From Nymphalis io (Eukaryota; Arthropoda; Insecta; Lepidoptera; Nymphalidae), in the NCBI RefSeq assembly GCF_905147045.1, contig NC_065894.1, positions 14,483,501-14,547,500 on the forward strand: a DNA stretch of 64,000 nucleotides. The letters run 5' to 3'. Below the pieces are notes generated by a model that made no database searches, was not told where the DNA came from, and saw only the letters and a program-made list of their open reading frames with translations. The position numbers were made by a program, and so were the translations under genes. Shown in pieces: positions 36,245-48,469 of the stretch. Position 1 is the first letter of the stretch. Every line of letters starts with the position of its first letter.

Positions 36245-36480
36245 GTGGTAGGGCTGTGTGCAAGCCCGTCATTCAGCAAACAGCAATATTTTTTCGTTCC
36301 GGTTTGAAGGATGAGTAAGCCAGTGTAACTACAAGCACAAAGGACATAACATCTTCGTTCTCAAGATTGGTGGCGCATTAGCGATGTAAGGAATGGTTAA
36401 TATTTCTTACATCGCCAATGTCTAAGGACGGTGGTGATCACTTAACATCAGGTGATGTTCAGTAATCACCACATAAAAAA
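36245..36480 (+). repeat. Butterfly SINE copy
   Basis: Contains CGTTCCGGTTTGAAGG, AGTAAGCCAGTGTAACTACA, GGCGCATTAGCGATGTAAGG and the end CACTTAACATCAGGTGATG. The same blocks recur at 54.5-54.72 kb. Confidence 0.75.
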
Positions 36481-36826
36481 AGTATTACTTGCACCTCCCT
36501 ATGAGATATTAATATTAAGACATTGTGTATTATTCATTTCGTTATTTGCACCCAGAAGTATGTAAATAAAGTTTTTTTAGCGAATATGTACACAAAATTT
36601 GCCACCCGTTTGGGTGGAATTTCTGAAAACTTTGAAATACATGTATGTATATTAATTCAATCATCATAAAAAATTAAGGCAAACTATTAAATACTGCAAC
36701 AAACCTAACTAAACAGAAATTAAAAGTAATAATAATGTATTATCTATTAAATTAAAATTATATATTAACATTTAACATTAAACTACTAATAGAAAAGATT
36801 TACATGTATTATTTTTTTATTCAAAT

Positions 36827-37205
36827 TCAAAAATTGACGTTTTTATCACACTGCCATCTATGGGCTAACGGCCACAACATTTATACCTATACTAATATTA
36901 TAAAGCGGTAAGATAATGGATTAAATCAAAAACTACTAACTTAATACTAATACAAAAAAACGAGTAAATAATTGCAACCTAAAGTCTTAAGCCACTATGC
37001 GCTTAATTTAGTAGATTACTTTGTTTAATTAATAAAAAACTCAAAACAATCAGATGAATCGATAATGCGATTTTGAATATAACGCTAAATCTATTAAAAG
37101 GTATGCTAGAAGGTCACTCAATTCCGAAACATCTGGACAGCGCGTTTCAAAAATTGACGTTTTGAGCACACCGCCGTCTATGGGCTAACGGCCGCGACAT
37201 ATGTT
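36827..37205 (+). repeat. Two copies of a 58-bp repeat
   Basis: CAAAAATTGACGTTTT..CACACTGCCATCTATGGGCTAACGGCC at 36827-36885 recurs at 37145-37203 with a few changes. It is part of an unnamed interspersed element; the following GGAGCCAAAGAGGCATACAGACAGACA (37352-37378) is often seen at such element ends. Confidence 0.65.
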
Positions 37206-38202
37206 ATAACGACAAAAAACGTACGTTTTTATAACTTTTGAAAGACTCAACTGATTTTGATGAAACAAAGACTAAACAGAATCTCGAAATACTTCGTATA
37301 ATGATTAAGTTATTTCAATTTGTAATTTTAGCCGTTTCTAAGATTAGCCTGGAGCCAAAGAGGCATACAGACAGACAAAATATATTTTTTTATTTTGAAA
37401 TCATAGACAGACACTTCAATTTTATTTATATGTATGTATAGATAAAGATGGGAATTATAGATAATGTTGCCACATACATACAGCATTGTAAATTAATAAA
37501 TATAAAATAACTTAAATCAATAAATACAGCAAATGTGAAAGTATTTCAAAAACAACTTAACATTAAAGGAACTAATGACAGGGTATTTGATATCATATAT
37601 TACATCGCTCCATGTATACAAAGCTATTATTTTGATAGAATATCATTTAAAAACCAATCGCCAATAAATTAAATTAGTAAATAAATACTAAACTCTGCTG
37701 TTGACCATGTCCTAAGACGATTAAGCTTAAGCTACATAGGAGACTTAAGGATGGATGGATCAATCGGAGGCCGAGATCGCTCGCTATTTACTAACGCGAA
37801 GTCTAGTACCCACTTGCTTAGACTCGGTGATCCAGTAGAGGCAACTGCAATTACAGAATCTGAAATAAGCCTTCTACTCCACAACATCGGTACTACCTAA
37901 AGCTAAGGCACGTCAGTTCTACTGCTTGTTGTGTAGAACAGGCAAGGTTGTCACGAATCGGTTGTACTTACCTACCTGTCTTCATGCGAGTATTCTAAAA
38001 TAAAAATGATGATATTCTCCAGAAATATTACGGCCACGCCAGTAGCCAGTAACTTTAGGAGTGGATATAAATTGATAATATAATAACCTATACGATTAGG
38101 TGTCCTAAAATTATTTACACGACTACTTGTTTCATTACAAGTTCCCAGATTACAATAATTGCGTTCTATAAATGAAACTGCATCATAATATGGTACAGAA
38201 CG

Positions 38203-38208
38203 TTTATT
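38203..38208 (-). terminator. Polyadenylation signal of the zinc-finger gene
   Basis: AATAAA on the minus strand only 26 bases after the stop codon, implying a very short 3' UTR. More distal sites may be used instead. Confidence 0.4.
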
Positions 38209-38233
38209 GTTGTCGGCGGAGAAGGTAGCGTGA

Positions 38234-40628
38234 CTAATAGCGGAGGCAGTGGTCGTGATGCAGAGCGTGGTGCAGCGGCGGAGGCGCGGCGTTTTCTTTG
38301 TCACGCGCGTAGTGCGGTGTCGCGCCGAACTCGGCGGGCAGCGGCGGCGGCTCGTATTCATCACCCGACCCGTCCGAAGCCTCCAGATAACCGAAAAGTC
38401 GCGCTGCACCCGCCGCCCTGCTCTCGCGCCGCCGCACACCGCCAGCTGCCGCGCCCGCCCCACCAACCGCGCCGCCCGCGCCTGGCACCGCACCCGCCCC
38501 GCCAGCGCCGCTCACGGTCGCAGCGCTCACCGCCTGCGCGCCAGACCCCTGCACTGAGCCAGTCGCTCCTACAGCGCCTCCCGGTGTCGCTTGCGGCGCC
38601 CCACTTGCGAACCCACCGCGGTTCACTCCGGATGGTACTTTTAAGTTGCGACTCTCGATGTGGCTGTGGAATATAATAATTACCCTTGTAGTTAGCGCGT
38701 TTCTTGGAATATCCTCGAGGATTTAAGAATTTCCGCTTACTGGGCATCGCGCAAATGAAGCGCCAGTTGTTGTTGATCGTCCGCCAGGAAGGGACACTTG
38801 GCGCAGGCCTTCTTGTTGTGCACTTTGTGCACGTGCGTGGCGAGCCGTTCGGCGCGCGCCGCTTTGTACTCGCACAGAGCGCACGCGAACGGTTTCAAGT
38901 GAGTGTTGAGATGCCGCTTCAGACACCAGTTGTCTACACCGGACCATGCGCAGTAACAGCAAGCGTAGCGCCTTTCCCCCTGCTTAATTATGAAAATAAC
39001 CAAAGTTCAAATTTAACACTAAATGCTCGATGTACCTAATCTAATTTTACTAACGATAAGTCTTCGTGTATTTATAAATACAAATACCTAGTGTTGTATG
39101 TCATTTTTCATGTTGTCAGTTCGTGAGTAAAATAATCCTACCTTGCGTCGTACTGGACTCGAAGCACTAGGCTTGTGAGTCGCGGCGGCTGCCGTGTCGG
39201 TTTTGACAAGGGGCACGCGCTCCAGCTTGACGGGCGCGGCGCGACACTCGGCAGGAGGGGCCGGCGGAAGGGTGGGCAGCGCCGTGTCCGTGGCCTTGGT
39301 CGCAGTCGCCACGGCGCCGCCACCACTCTGTGTGCCACAGTACAGCGTCGCTCCTGCTCCGCTTGTAGCGGTCTTCACACTGGTGCGCCGAATGCGATTC
39401 AAGTCGTAGGGCTGGTCTCGGTGCATGCGCAGGAAGTGCTTTTTGACGTGATCTGCCCTATTGAATTGTTTCTGGCACAGGTAGCAGTGAAAGGGTTTCT
39501 CGTCCCGGTGAATATTTTCATGGCGCGTGAATAAGTCACGGCGGTCGGTGGCGTACGGACAGGCGGCGCACGCATAACGCTTCCCGCCCTCGCCGCCACT
39601 CTCGGACTGCGGCGCGCTCGTCTCCCCTACGACGGCACTCGTGACTGCGGTGCTGGCGCTAGTTCGCCTGTCGGTGCGTGCGGTCTCGACCTGTATAATT
39701 ATAAATTAACCAATACCTTAATTCTTCTTTACAATATATATTTTTTAGTATCAGATTTATGATCGATGATTTAACAATAATGCTAAATTAAGTGTCTACT
39801 TGTAACTAAAGATCTCAAATCACCTTAGTTTTAAGGCGCTGGAGGTAACGTGTGAGGTCGTCGAGGGCTGGGTTGTCGCGCAGGAGGTGGTCAGCGGCGG
39901 CGGGGTCAGAGTGGTGGTCGCGGGCGAGGTGCTGTCGCACGGCGCGCGCCCACCCGCTCGCAAACCCGCACCCGGCCAGTGGACACTGGAAGGCGCGGGC
40001 CTGCGAATGCGTGCCGAGCCAGTGTTCCGCCACGCGGGCGAGGAACCCGACGCACTCGCAGTCCGCGCACTTGAACAGGCGCTGCGCGGGGTTGTAGGCG
40101 GCGACACGCGAATGCGCCCACGCCAGCGGCTCCTCCGCCGCCGTCCACCGGTCCTCGGCAGTCGGGTCCGTGCGGGGCGTGAAGTTAGCCTGACGTCGAC
40201 AAATAAGCCATTCGTAAAAATTGTTGCAATGGTGTAATATTTATCTTAAGCCCTGGCTAATTGAAAGATAAAATTGAAAACTTTTAAAGCTGATGCTTCA
40301 ACTTTTATTATGTTATTATAAAAAAAAAATTGTTTTTTTTTGTCTGTCACGTCTCGGAAACCTGTAAAATTCCCGGCGGAGGAAACCCATTTTGCATGAG
40401 CGCAGCGAGACCCCACGCAGTGATGTGCTCCTCAGGGCGCAACTCGTCATCCTGTAGATCTCGCTCCGCAGCAGGGAATTCCACGCCCACTACGCCACCC
40501 ACGCCCACTCCCACTCCCACACCGACGGTTGCCTCCTCGCCGTATAATTTTTTTGTTATCTCTTTGAACATATCCTCGCAGTCCATCGTTAGGGAAGTTA
40601 CGCTGCCCACACCCGCGCCTCCCTCCAT
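38234..40628 (-). CDS. chn: Charlatan-like C2H2 zinc-finger transcription factor, complete coding region, 5 coding exons
   Basis: Coding exons: 40628-40362, 40189-39824, 39690-39142, 38979-38741, 38663-38234; all GT/AG and in phase, 1851 nt, 616 aa. There is an in-frame TAA just upstream of the ATG. Seven C2H2 fingers can be read, among them FKCADCECVGF.., YACAACPYATDRRDLFTRH, FHCYLCQKQFNRADHVKKHF, YACCYCAWSGVDNWCLKRH and FACALCEYKAARAERLATH; the last (CAKCPFLADD..LRDAHH) has its final His pair split by the 38741/38663 junction. The C terminus is Gly/Ala-rich, then acidic (DGSGDEYEPPPLP). The finger order and the motif HFLRMHRDQPYDLNRIRR match what I recall of Drosophila charlatan, a REST-like repressor of neuronal and sensory-organ genes. 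The name is by recall; the C2H2 class is certain. Confidence 0.82.
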
Positions 40629-40652
40629 TGTCGGCGTTTACCGACTGGAGCT

Positions 40653-41530
40653 CTGCAAATTTGTACAATTTAATAATATAATTAAGATTGCAGATTGATA
40701 ACGAGTTTAAAGATACTTTAAATGTGCGCTGTGATGTGAAAATAACGCGGTGATATTTATGCCTCTTGGAATCTAACCTATAGGTAATTAAGTAGATGGG
40801 TATTTTTAAGTACCTATTTAATACATAAAATCGTATTGTTCCTCAATCGTTTGTTCGGTAGTAAAAATTATATTTTAACGTTAAAACGCTATGCAATGAA
40901 TCATTACTTTTTTTTAATTCTTAGAATGTATATTAAGAGCAGTGAACCGCTTAATTTTTTTGTTCATGTTTACGTGAAACATTCATTCGAAAGCAATAAT
41001 AAAGGGAATATTATAGTGGTTTTCGAGTGAGATGTGATCGCTAGTGGGTATAGACGAGATCGGTCTCCCCCACCCCCCCGCGGGTGCACCACCTCGTGCG
41101 ATCGCGCCCTGCAGGCGGCGTGCGACGCGCGGCAGCGTTTGCAGCTGCACGAGCCGGGAGGTGCAGCCGCGGGGGCGGGCGCGGCGTACCTTCGGCTCGC
41201 GGCTTGAGGCAGGGGCTGCGGCTGCGGGCCCGTGGCGCTGCCGGCCGTGTCGCGGGTGCGCGCCTACTAGCGCCCGCCGCCACCGCGCGGGGCGGCGATC
41301 GATGTGGGGAGTCGCCCCCGCGCTGCGCCGCCCGCCTCGCCTGCCGCCCGCCCGAGCCGCGATCGATACGCACGCGCTCACCGCGGCCAACGCGCTGAAC
41401 TCTGCGCTCAGCGGCGGCCGGCCCGGTGGCGGCTCGAACTGAGCACTCACCGATGTATCGATCTTCGTCACGCGCCACCGGCCAGTGTGCACTTCCAGCC
41501 TTGGATGTGCTGGCGGTCAGGCTTTCGCTA
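40653..41530 (-). promoter_or_regulatory. 5' non-coding exon, first intron and promoter area of the zinc-finger gene
   Basis: On the minus strand CATCG/GTGAGTG at 41451/41450 is a good donor, and TTTGCAG/AGCTCC at 40653/40652 is the acceptor of the first coding exon. So a 5' UTR exon likely ends at 41451, with transcription starting near 41.5 kb. The GC-rich block 41050-41520 fits a promoter-proximal island. Long Ala/Arg-rich frames in it are not real. Confidence 0.45.
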
Positions 41531-42234
41531 CGGAGTGGCGGAGCGAACTAAGCGCCCGATATCGGTCCGGCGGAGTCGTAATGACGTTCACTACGGTAAT
41601 GTTCCAACTGTTCACTTCTACCCTCTAAACCGGACCAGAGGTACTTTATGTAGTACGTAATTTTGTCTGGAACTCTTATAACAAATTCGTTTATAATTAC
41701 TTTTCTTAATTTTAAATATGTAAGCAGACTGGCAAATGGGCCTACCTATGATAAGCATGATAAGATGGGCAACCTATGATAATGCCATTATAAGAAATAT
41801 TAAGTAAGGGATAGCCTTACATCGTCAGTACGCCACCAACCTCGAGAATTTAAGTGCTGTGTCTAATTATAACACAACAACACTAAGGAGGTTTTGCTCT
41901 TTAGCGGTAAAATCTGTAACAATTGCGCGTTTTTTATATATTCGCATAAAACCCGACCACCAAGTAAACACACAAATATGAGTCGTCTCCGCCCATATTG
42001 TTATTAAAAATATATATATATATAATGTACTTTTTTTAATATCCTATGATATCGTTTATGCCAAGTTGGACAAATGACGTCCCGACAAATCTATTTTAAA
42101 TAGAGTTAGAAAATTTTTGTTTGACCTCCCATATCGTTTTTACCTTGACTTCGAGTTATGTGTATACGTATAGATATACGTAAGACAGTGTAGTGAGTAG
42201 AAAAAACATACTACATACACAATATAATATTGCA

Positions 42235-42235
<1 letters not shown>

Positions 42236-42302
<67 letters not shown>
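42236..42302. repeat. AT dinucleotide microsatellite
   Basis: About 33 uninterrupted AT units. Confidence 0.97.
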
Positions 42303-42304
<2 letters not shown>

Positions 42305-44999
42305 ATCCAAGTAGTAGGTTTCAACAGTAGGTATGTCTGACTACTTGTCAAAGTAATCAATTATAATAGAGTATTTAGTAAATTATATTATACTACACAT
42401 ATTTATTTATGATCGATTTAATTATTTTTTGGCACGTCGTGATTGGTACTCACACGAACGGAAGCTTTTTGCGCCCTGTCGCAGACACCAAGCCAGATCA
42501 GGCCAGATACATACATATATATACGTTTGTAATATTTTACTGAATAGGATATATTTGGTACGATCCAAATTAAAGAAATCATTCTTAAAGTTAAGAAAAC
42601 AGAAAAACGCGTAACTCTGTACTGGGTAATCCAATTTAGATGTTTCTTGGTTTATTAAATAAAGTAGCTACAGGTACTCCGAAGGCGGTGTTGTTTCAGT
42701 AGAACTACTAGAATATAGTAATCTCTAGAGAGAAGAGAAGAGAAGAGAAATTATTGTCTTTTTGCCTGAGAGGTTGTAAACCGAACCGTTCTGTTAAAGT
42801 AACGATAAGTTCACGTGAGCCGCGATGAGAACCTTACACAAACATTACGGGTTCGGACCCGGGCAAGTATCACTACTTTTTCAAATTATTTCTTTTGCTT
42901 GTGGTGAAGAAAAATGTTGTGAGAAACCTGCATGTGAGAGGAGGCGTAGCCCAGCTTTGGGCCATTTAAGGGAAGATACCCAAAGCAGGTATGTTAACGT
43001 TGTGGTATAATAAAAATAACTATCCACCACATACACATATTTAGTTTGTATGTACCTATGTAGGGTCTTCCTTATTTTTCGAACACAAATGAAAATTAAC
43101 GCATACCCTCTAATTATGTTCATTATGACATATTATGAACTCAAAAATTTTTAGCACATTCTGTAAACGGGAACCCGTGCCGACTTGCACCTAAACGGGT
43201 TCATACTAGTGGTGCAGGACTCGAAACGCATGTCTACTTAATTAGCCTTTATATTGTCAATTTCTGCATTATACAAACATATAATTCTTCTTTCAAATGA
43301 CCTCAGTCCAACAACAAAGACGTAGCAGACGAAAACCATCAGATAATGGACGCCAAATTGCCTTCAAATCGTCAAGTTTTATTTTTCGGGAAGTTTAATT
43401 AATTGTATGTGACTGACAACTTTTTAATTCGTGTATGTACTATTCTGGAAAAAGGTAAGAATATCAAAAAGATTATTCACTCACCACATTCTGTTAAAAA
43501 AACTTAGGGACCTGGCGTAATCTGCAAAAAATTGTAAGAAACTCAAAATATTTACAAGTGCCGAGATGAGACAATTGAAACGAAAAATAAGAAAAGAAGA
43601 AGAAAACTGAAAAATAAGAGTAATATCAAATATTTTAATAACGACTGGAGAATCAGAGCGTCTAGGCTGCCTCGCCTGGGAAGATAGAAAATAGATAAAA
43701 ACGGAATAACTGAGTCGAAAAAACAAAAGATACACATGTCTTCTTTAACTGAATCGCCTTTATGACAATTTATTTTATCATAATATGCTCAAGACTCATG
43801 TGGTCTTTATTCTAGTAGTTTTACTGAAGTTACGAGGCAAAGAAAGAAACGAATTTTTGTCGGATGAACCTGCGAAAACAATGTCTCGCACTTCTTTGAA
43901 AAAAGGTAGAAAATATATCGTCGAAGTTAGTTACAAATTTAGATATATGCCAGTTTAACATAAGAGATTCTGTTTACATTCTTGAGACTGCTATATACTG
44001 CAGTGGGTCTCAGTAATGGTGAATTTGCAAGAACAAGTTGCCAGTAGAGCGAGATTTAAGGCCTATTTTCATAATATTACATAAATAGTCCCGAAATTGT
44101 GACAGTCGATTCTGGTGGCCAGTTAACACCTGATTTGGACTTCAGGGGTTAAAAGTAAAAACGACGGCTGATTGTTATTATTTATGACGACAAATAATAC
44201 TTTCTCGCTGTTTATTTGTTTGCTAGACAGTTTATCAGGAACAGATCACGCTTTAGTTGTTTCAAACGTACTTCGAAATTGGAATATTAGTGACAAGATA
44301 CAAATAATAAAGAATATATGAGGCGTTCTCTTGTTTTTGTATGGAAATACTTTGTATCAAAAAACAAAATGTATGACAGTTTCTTGTAGGAAAACGTTTC
44401 TTTGTGGAATCAAAATACTGCCAGAAAATATTGCTTTCAACACTCAACCGACAAAAGTGTCATCATTTAAAAAAAACATCAATAGAGCAGTTAAGCTGAT
44501 ACAAGATTTTTACAGATTAATCATCGCTGAGGAAAGGACACCCTAACCTATGTATATGTATTCAACAAGTATCAGAGACTATAAATTTACAAACAATCTT
44601 TAAGCCTTAACAAAATTTGAAAATTACAAATTTATTGAAAAATAAGAAAAACCTAATAATTACTTTTGACTCGCTTTGCCCCGAGAGGGTTCCTAAAGCG
44701 GGTCGGCTCTTTGGGTAAAGTGGGTATATAAAGATCAATCACTATTACACTAATAAACTTTTTGTTACATATAAATTATCGTTTTATAATATTCAATAAC
44801 TGAACCAAGTCCGCCTACTATAAAATAATTAGTCTCTTATTTCAAATACTTCTTTTCTTCTGTATATTTACTTGACTTTATATTCGGTCAATTTTCTTTA
44901 TGCAACAATTGTTTTTTTAGCATTTCTCTTAAATTCGTTTGCTTTTTATTCTTTTTTAATGGGGATGTTGGTTAGTACAACCTACAACAATTTTTAGCA

Positions 45000-45242
45000 T
45001 CAACGTCTGAAAAGTCTTTTCCCTATCTCCCTACATTCGGAATCCGGAATAGCCGGAAATAGTTTTATGCCTAGTTGGTTCATAATAATTTCGTGCAGAA
45101 TTTTAGGTGAGACTGTCCGATCGCAATTAATCAAATCACGGGTGCTTACAGCGGGCTCTCTTGCGATGAGACCATCGGAGATGGTCTCGGATATATCATT
45201 AGACACTGGCTGTCTGACTTCAGCAACAATGTCGCCATTTGG
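45000..45242 (-). other. Unidentified open frame
   Basis: The minus strand has an open stretch with protein-like composition: DIVAEVRQPVSNDISETIS, then IAREPAVSTRDLINCDRT and ending FPAIPDSECREIGKRLFRR-stop. Upstream is closed by a stop. It resembles a decayed mobile-element or viral protein, but I do not recognise it. Confidence 0.25.
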
Positions 45243-48059
45243 TCATTCTAGTCTATACGTTAAAGTTGACGGGATGAAATAGGAATCGTCGAAAAAGTTT
45301 CTATTTATGGGCCAAATTCCTAAGGAAGAAGAGCCCTTCACGGCGATATGTGAACAAGATGTTTTTAAATAGGCATTTGTTCAATCGCGAGTTTCTTAAA
45401 ATTATGCGACAACCTATAACTCAAAACTATGAACAACTATTTTCGAAGAAAAGTATAATCTTACAATAATCACATACTTCTAACATGCGCAGTTTTCGAC
45501 TATTCACTTCTTAAAATACTAATATTTAAGTGAAAATGAAATTAAAAAGTTTTTACTTTTACTTACTTTCCCTTTTTCAATCAATCAATCAACTGCCAAT
45601 CGTTGTCCACTGCTGAACATAGGCCTCTTCCCTTTTTGCGTCGGTTGAATTTTTGTGCAATAGTTTATATTCGCATTGTTAAATATAGTAACTTGTAAAA
45701 AGTCAAGATTTTTGAGCCTAACATAACATCGACATAAGTCGATAAGGCTCTTTATATAATTTTTTTTTAAATCTTATTACCATATTTTAGGTTATGGATT
45801 ACGAATACTTAAACTGTAGCCTTAATATGATTGTCTTAATATAAACCGGTAAATATTTTTTGGAAGGCACGTCGGAAGATGAAGATTGAAGGCGAAGATG
45901 TCAGGTGTTGGAAACACGTCAAGTTAAAACATAATAATTTTCCACTGCTATTTGTGGGTTGTTAGTAGTTTTTTCCTCAAATTTAATAAATAATATGAGA
46001 CTATATTCGAGGTTTATTATCAAAATCGATTACAATCGGCCAACGTGCTAAACTAAATAAATCCTAGTTGATAACATCGCGTTCTATTTAAAAGTCGGCT
46101 TAAAAGACTCCTTAATTCTAGTCTACTCTTGTAAGTTTCAATTCCATCCACTGACAACACGCGTAAATTATTTATCCAAGAGTTCTGGTTTAAATCTGAG
46201 CGAGCACCACCAAGTTTGAGATTGTGCGATATACGTGTACATATAACTTATATTACGATGAACAGTGAAGGAAAACATCTCGTGGAAATATTGGAGAAAA
46301 TACGTCACGTGTACGCGTAGAGCGGCTTGATGGGCCACGAAACCATCACGTACGGGACGTTAGATACATCCTTTGGTATTTTCTTATACTATATACTTAT
46401 GGATAATATTTATATATATTGTGGCTTAAGTTACACAAAATATTTTACCAATAATATTTAAAAAAAACTATTACGGTAATTTTACTTAATATAAGGTAGG
46501 TACGTATACGAACTTCGAGTTTGTACGTACGTAGCAGAATGTGACTCAAGCTCGCCACACGCAGCCGGCCCCCGGCGGTGCTACGAGTATCTACGCTGTG
46601 GCGTTGCGAAGACAAAATGAAAACAAAGAATGACAAGCTGTATCTCCATTCGCTGGCTGTAACGTGCTCGCCCGCCACCGGGTGAAGACCAGTTATTTTA
46701 CTGCCAAACATTAGTATACAATACTGTACATATAGTATACAGCAATACAGGGATATTGCTCCAGTATAGTGTGCCAGTTTAATTACAGGGTCTAGGAATA
46801 TAATATATTTGTTTCAATATCAATGATTATTATTAGATCATTAATCTGTGTAAGAAATAATAAAACATAACCTTTTACAATAAAGTAGCTAAGAATGATT
46901 CGTTATCTATATCCAAAAGAAATCCGTAAGCCGATTGACATTGAATCTTGCTCATTATGATAGCATATAATTTGAAGACGAATATGCCAGTAGGCTCATG
47001 TCAACGTGGTCAAACACATCGTCAGTTGCGGTGTTTTTTTGACGGACTCTATTTGTACGGTACAAGAATTTAATGAAAAAGTTACAAATAAAAACAAGAT
47101 AGAAAGAGAAAATAGAACGTTATATTGCATAGTTGCTTAACATTTAAATCTAATCTACAATAGACGTCCATTTACTACAGAAATACTTTTAAGCTCATTT
47201 TATTTGATGTATGTTCTCAACATTGGATATCTGGCGAAAAAGGTTTTATTAGCTAGTTATTAGTAACGATCGCGGGGTGGCATGTTATAGGTGAAGCCTT
47301 TAATTAGCCTGCAATCGTCAACGTGTACTCGCCTTTAGATTATGATAGAGTTCTTTGCGCGGACAATTGAGCAACCACAATATCTTACTTTTTCATACTT
47401 ACATACATGATATATACATCTTGGCATGAACTGGCATCTGGTATTAGATTAATTGCAGTTAGTATCTTATTTTGAAGAAGTGAAATGTAAATGAATATTC
47501 CTAATATTAACTTAGGTACGTTTTTTATATTTCTTACGATATGTTATAAATATAAAAAAGCAATTTTACAACAAGTTTGTTACGCGATCAATAACGCAAG
47601 TGCCATAAATCTCTTCTGTCATTCATGGTCAATTAGTCTTAAACTCAATTTAGACTTTGACTGGAAGAAACAAATTAGTACATATTAATCCTTTAATTAG
47701 TTTATACAAATATCTATTAATAGATTAATTAATACTTAAGTATCGAGTAAAGAATACACCCAAGTCGTACAAACTGGTGTGCTTAAATATGTTACCAGTA
47801 AAGGCCAGTAAGGGAACAAAAAACTATATTTCAGAAACTTGTATGCAACAACGATCCCTACGTATGCAGTAAAACATTTTAATCGTCATCACAAATAAAT
47901 CAATCCAATATAATACCTACGTTAGTGTAAACCATACCAACACGCTAATAAGCACGCGTTTCTTGGATATGAATGAAAATGGACGATGACGCACCAGTTC
48001 AAAAATCAATATGTATGAAGTAGATAGCGATAGGCGGTTAGGTCGGGTACCGAGGACCG

Positions 48060-48469
48060 ACAGCGTAACGGTTCATCGACCGAGGCGCTACGCACACGGA
48101 ACGCGAGACCTCCGCGCTCGGGACTCCTCCGGCGCGAGTCGGTCGCCTCCGGGCGCGCTATCTGGGTCGGCGACGCGCCCGCACTAGGTCAGGCGCGGAG
48201 CGACGCGCGCAAGGCGTCCCGACGCGCGTGCGCGGCGCTCGACAGCGGGCGGCGGGGAGGCGACGCCGCGGCGCGGTCGATCTCTCAGTCGCGCCCCGGC
48301 CGCGGCCTGTCCCCGTGCAGCCCTCGCCGCCTCGCCCACCGCCGGCCGCGCGCCCGCCCCATGCCGCGCCCGCGCCGCCGCTAGCGCCGGCATGGCCGGC
48401 GAGCCGCCCGCCGCCGCTTCGCGCGCTCCGGCCGCCCCGGCCGCACCGGCCACCTAGCCGCGGGCAGGT
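48060..48469 (+). promoter_or_regulatory. CpG-rich promoter and 5' non-coding exon of the RGS gene
   Basis: A sharp GC-rich island ends in a clear donor, GGGCAG/GTGAGC, at 48469/48470. A small upstream frame starts at 48392 (MAGEPPAAASRAPAAPAAPAT-stop) and ends before the donor, so it may act as a uORF. Joining to the coding exon at about 50369, whose start is preceded by CGCCAG, is inferred. Confidence 0.45.

Larger units (their letters stand above)
35043..38202. other. Repeat-rich spacer between srGAP and the zinc-finger gene
   Basis: Holds a hAT-derived fragment, a SINE and a pair of repeats, listed separately. The part at 37450-38200 shows no recognisable gene. Confidence 0.5.
41600..48060. 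other. 6.4-kb repeat-rich intergenic region
   Basis: AT-rich; no gene recognised. Pieces of SINEs occur at 42898-42962 (GGTGAAGAAAAATGTTGTGAGAAACCTGCATGTGAG), 45590-45640 and about 46180-46370. An AT microsatellite and one unidentified open frame are listed separately. Confidence 0.5.

Noticed and set aside
40983..41492. 169-codon minus frame and its overlapping partners
   Set aside because: GC-rich 5' region of the zinc-finger gene; the frame passes the likely donor at 41450 and contains no domain.
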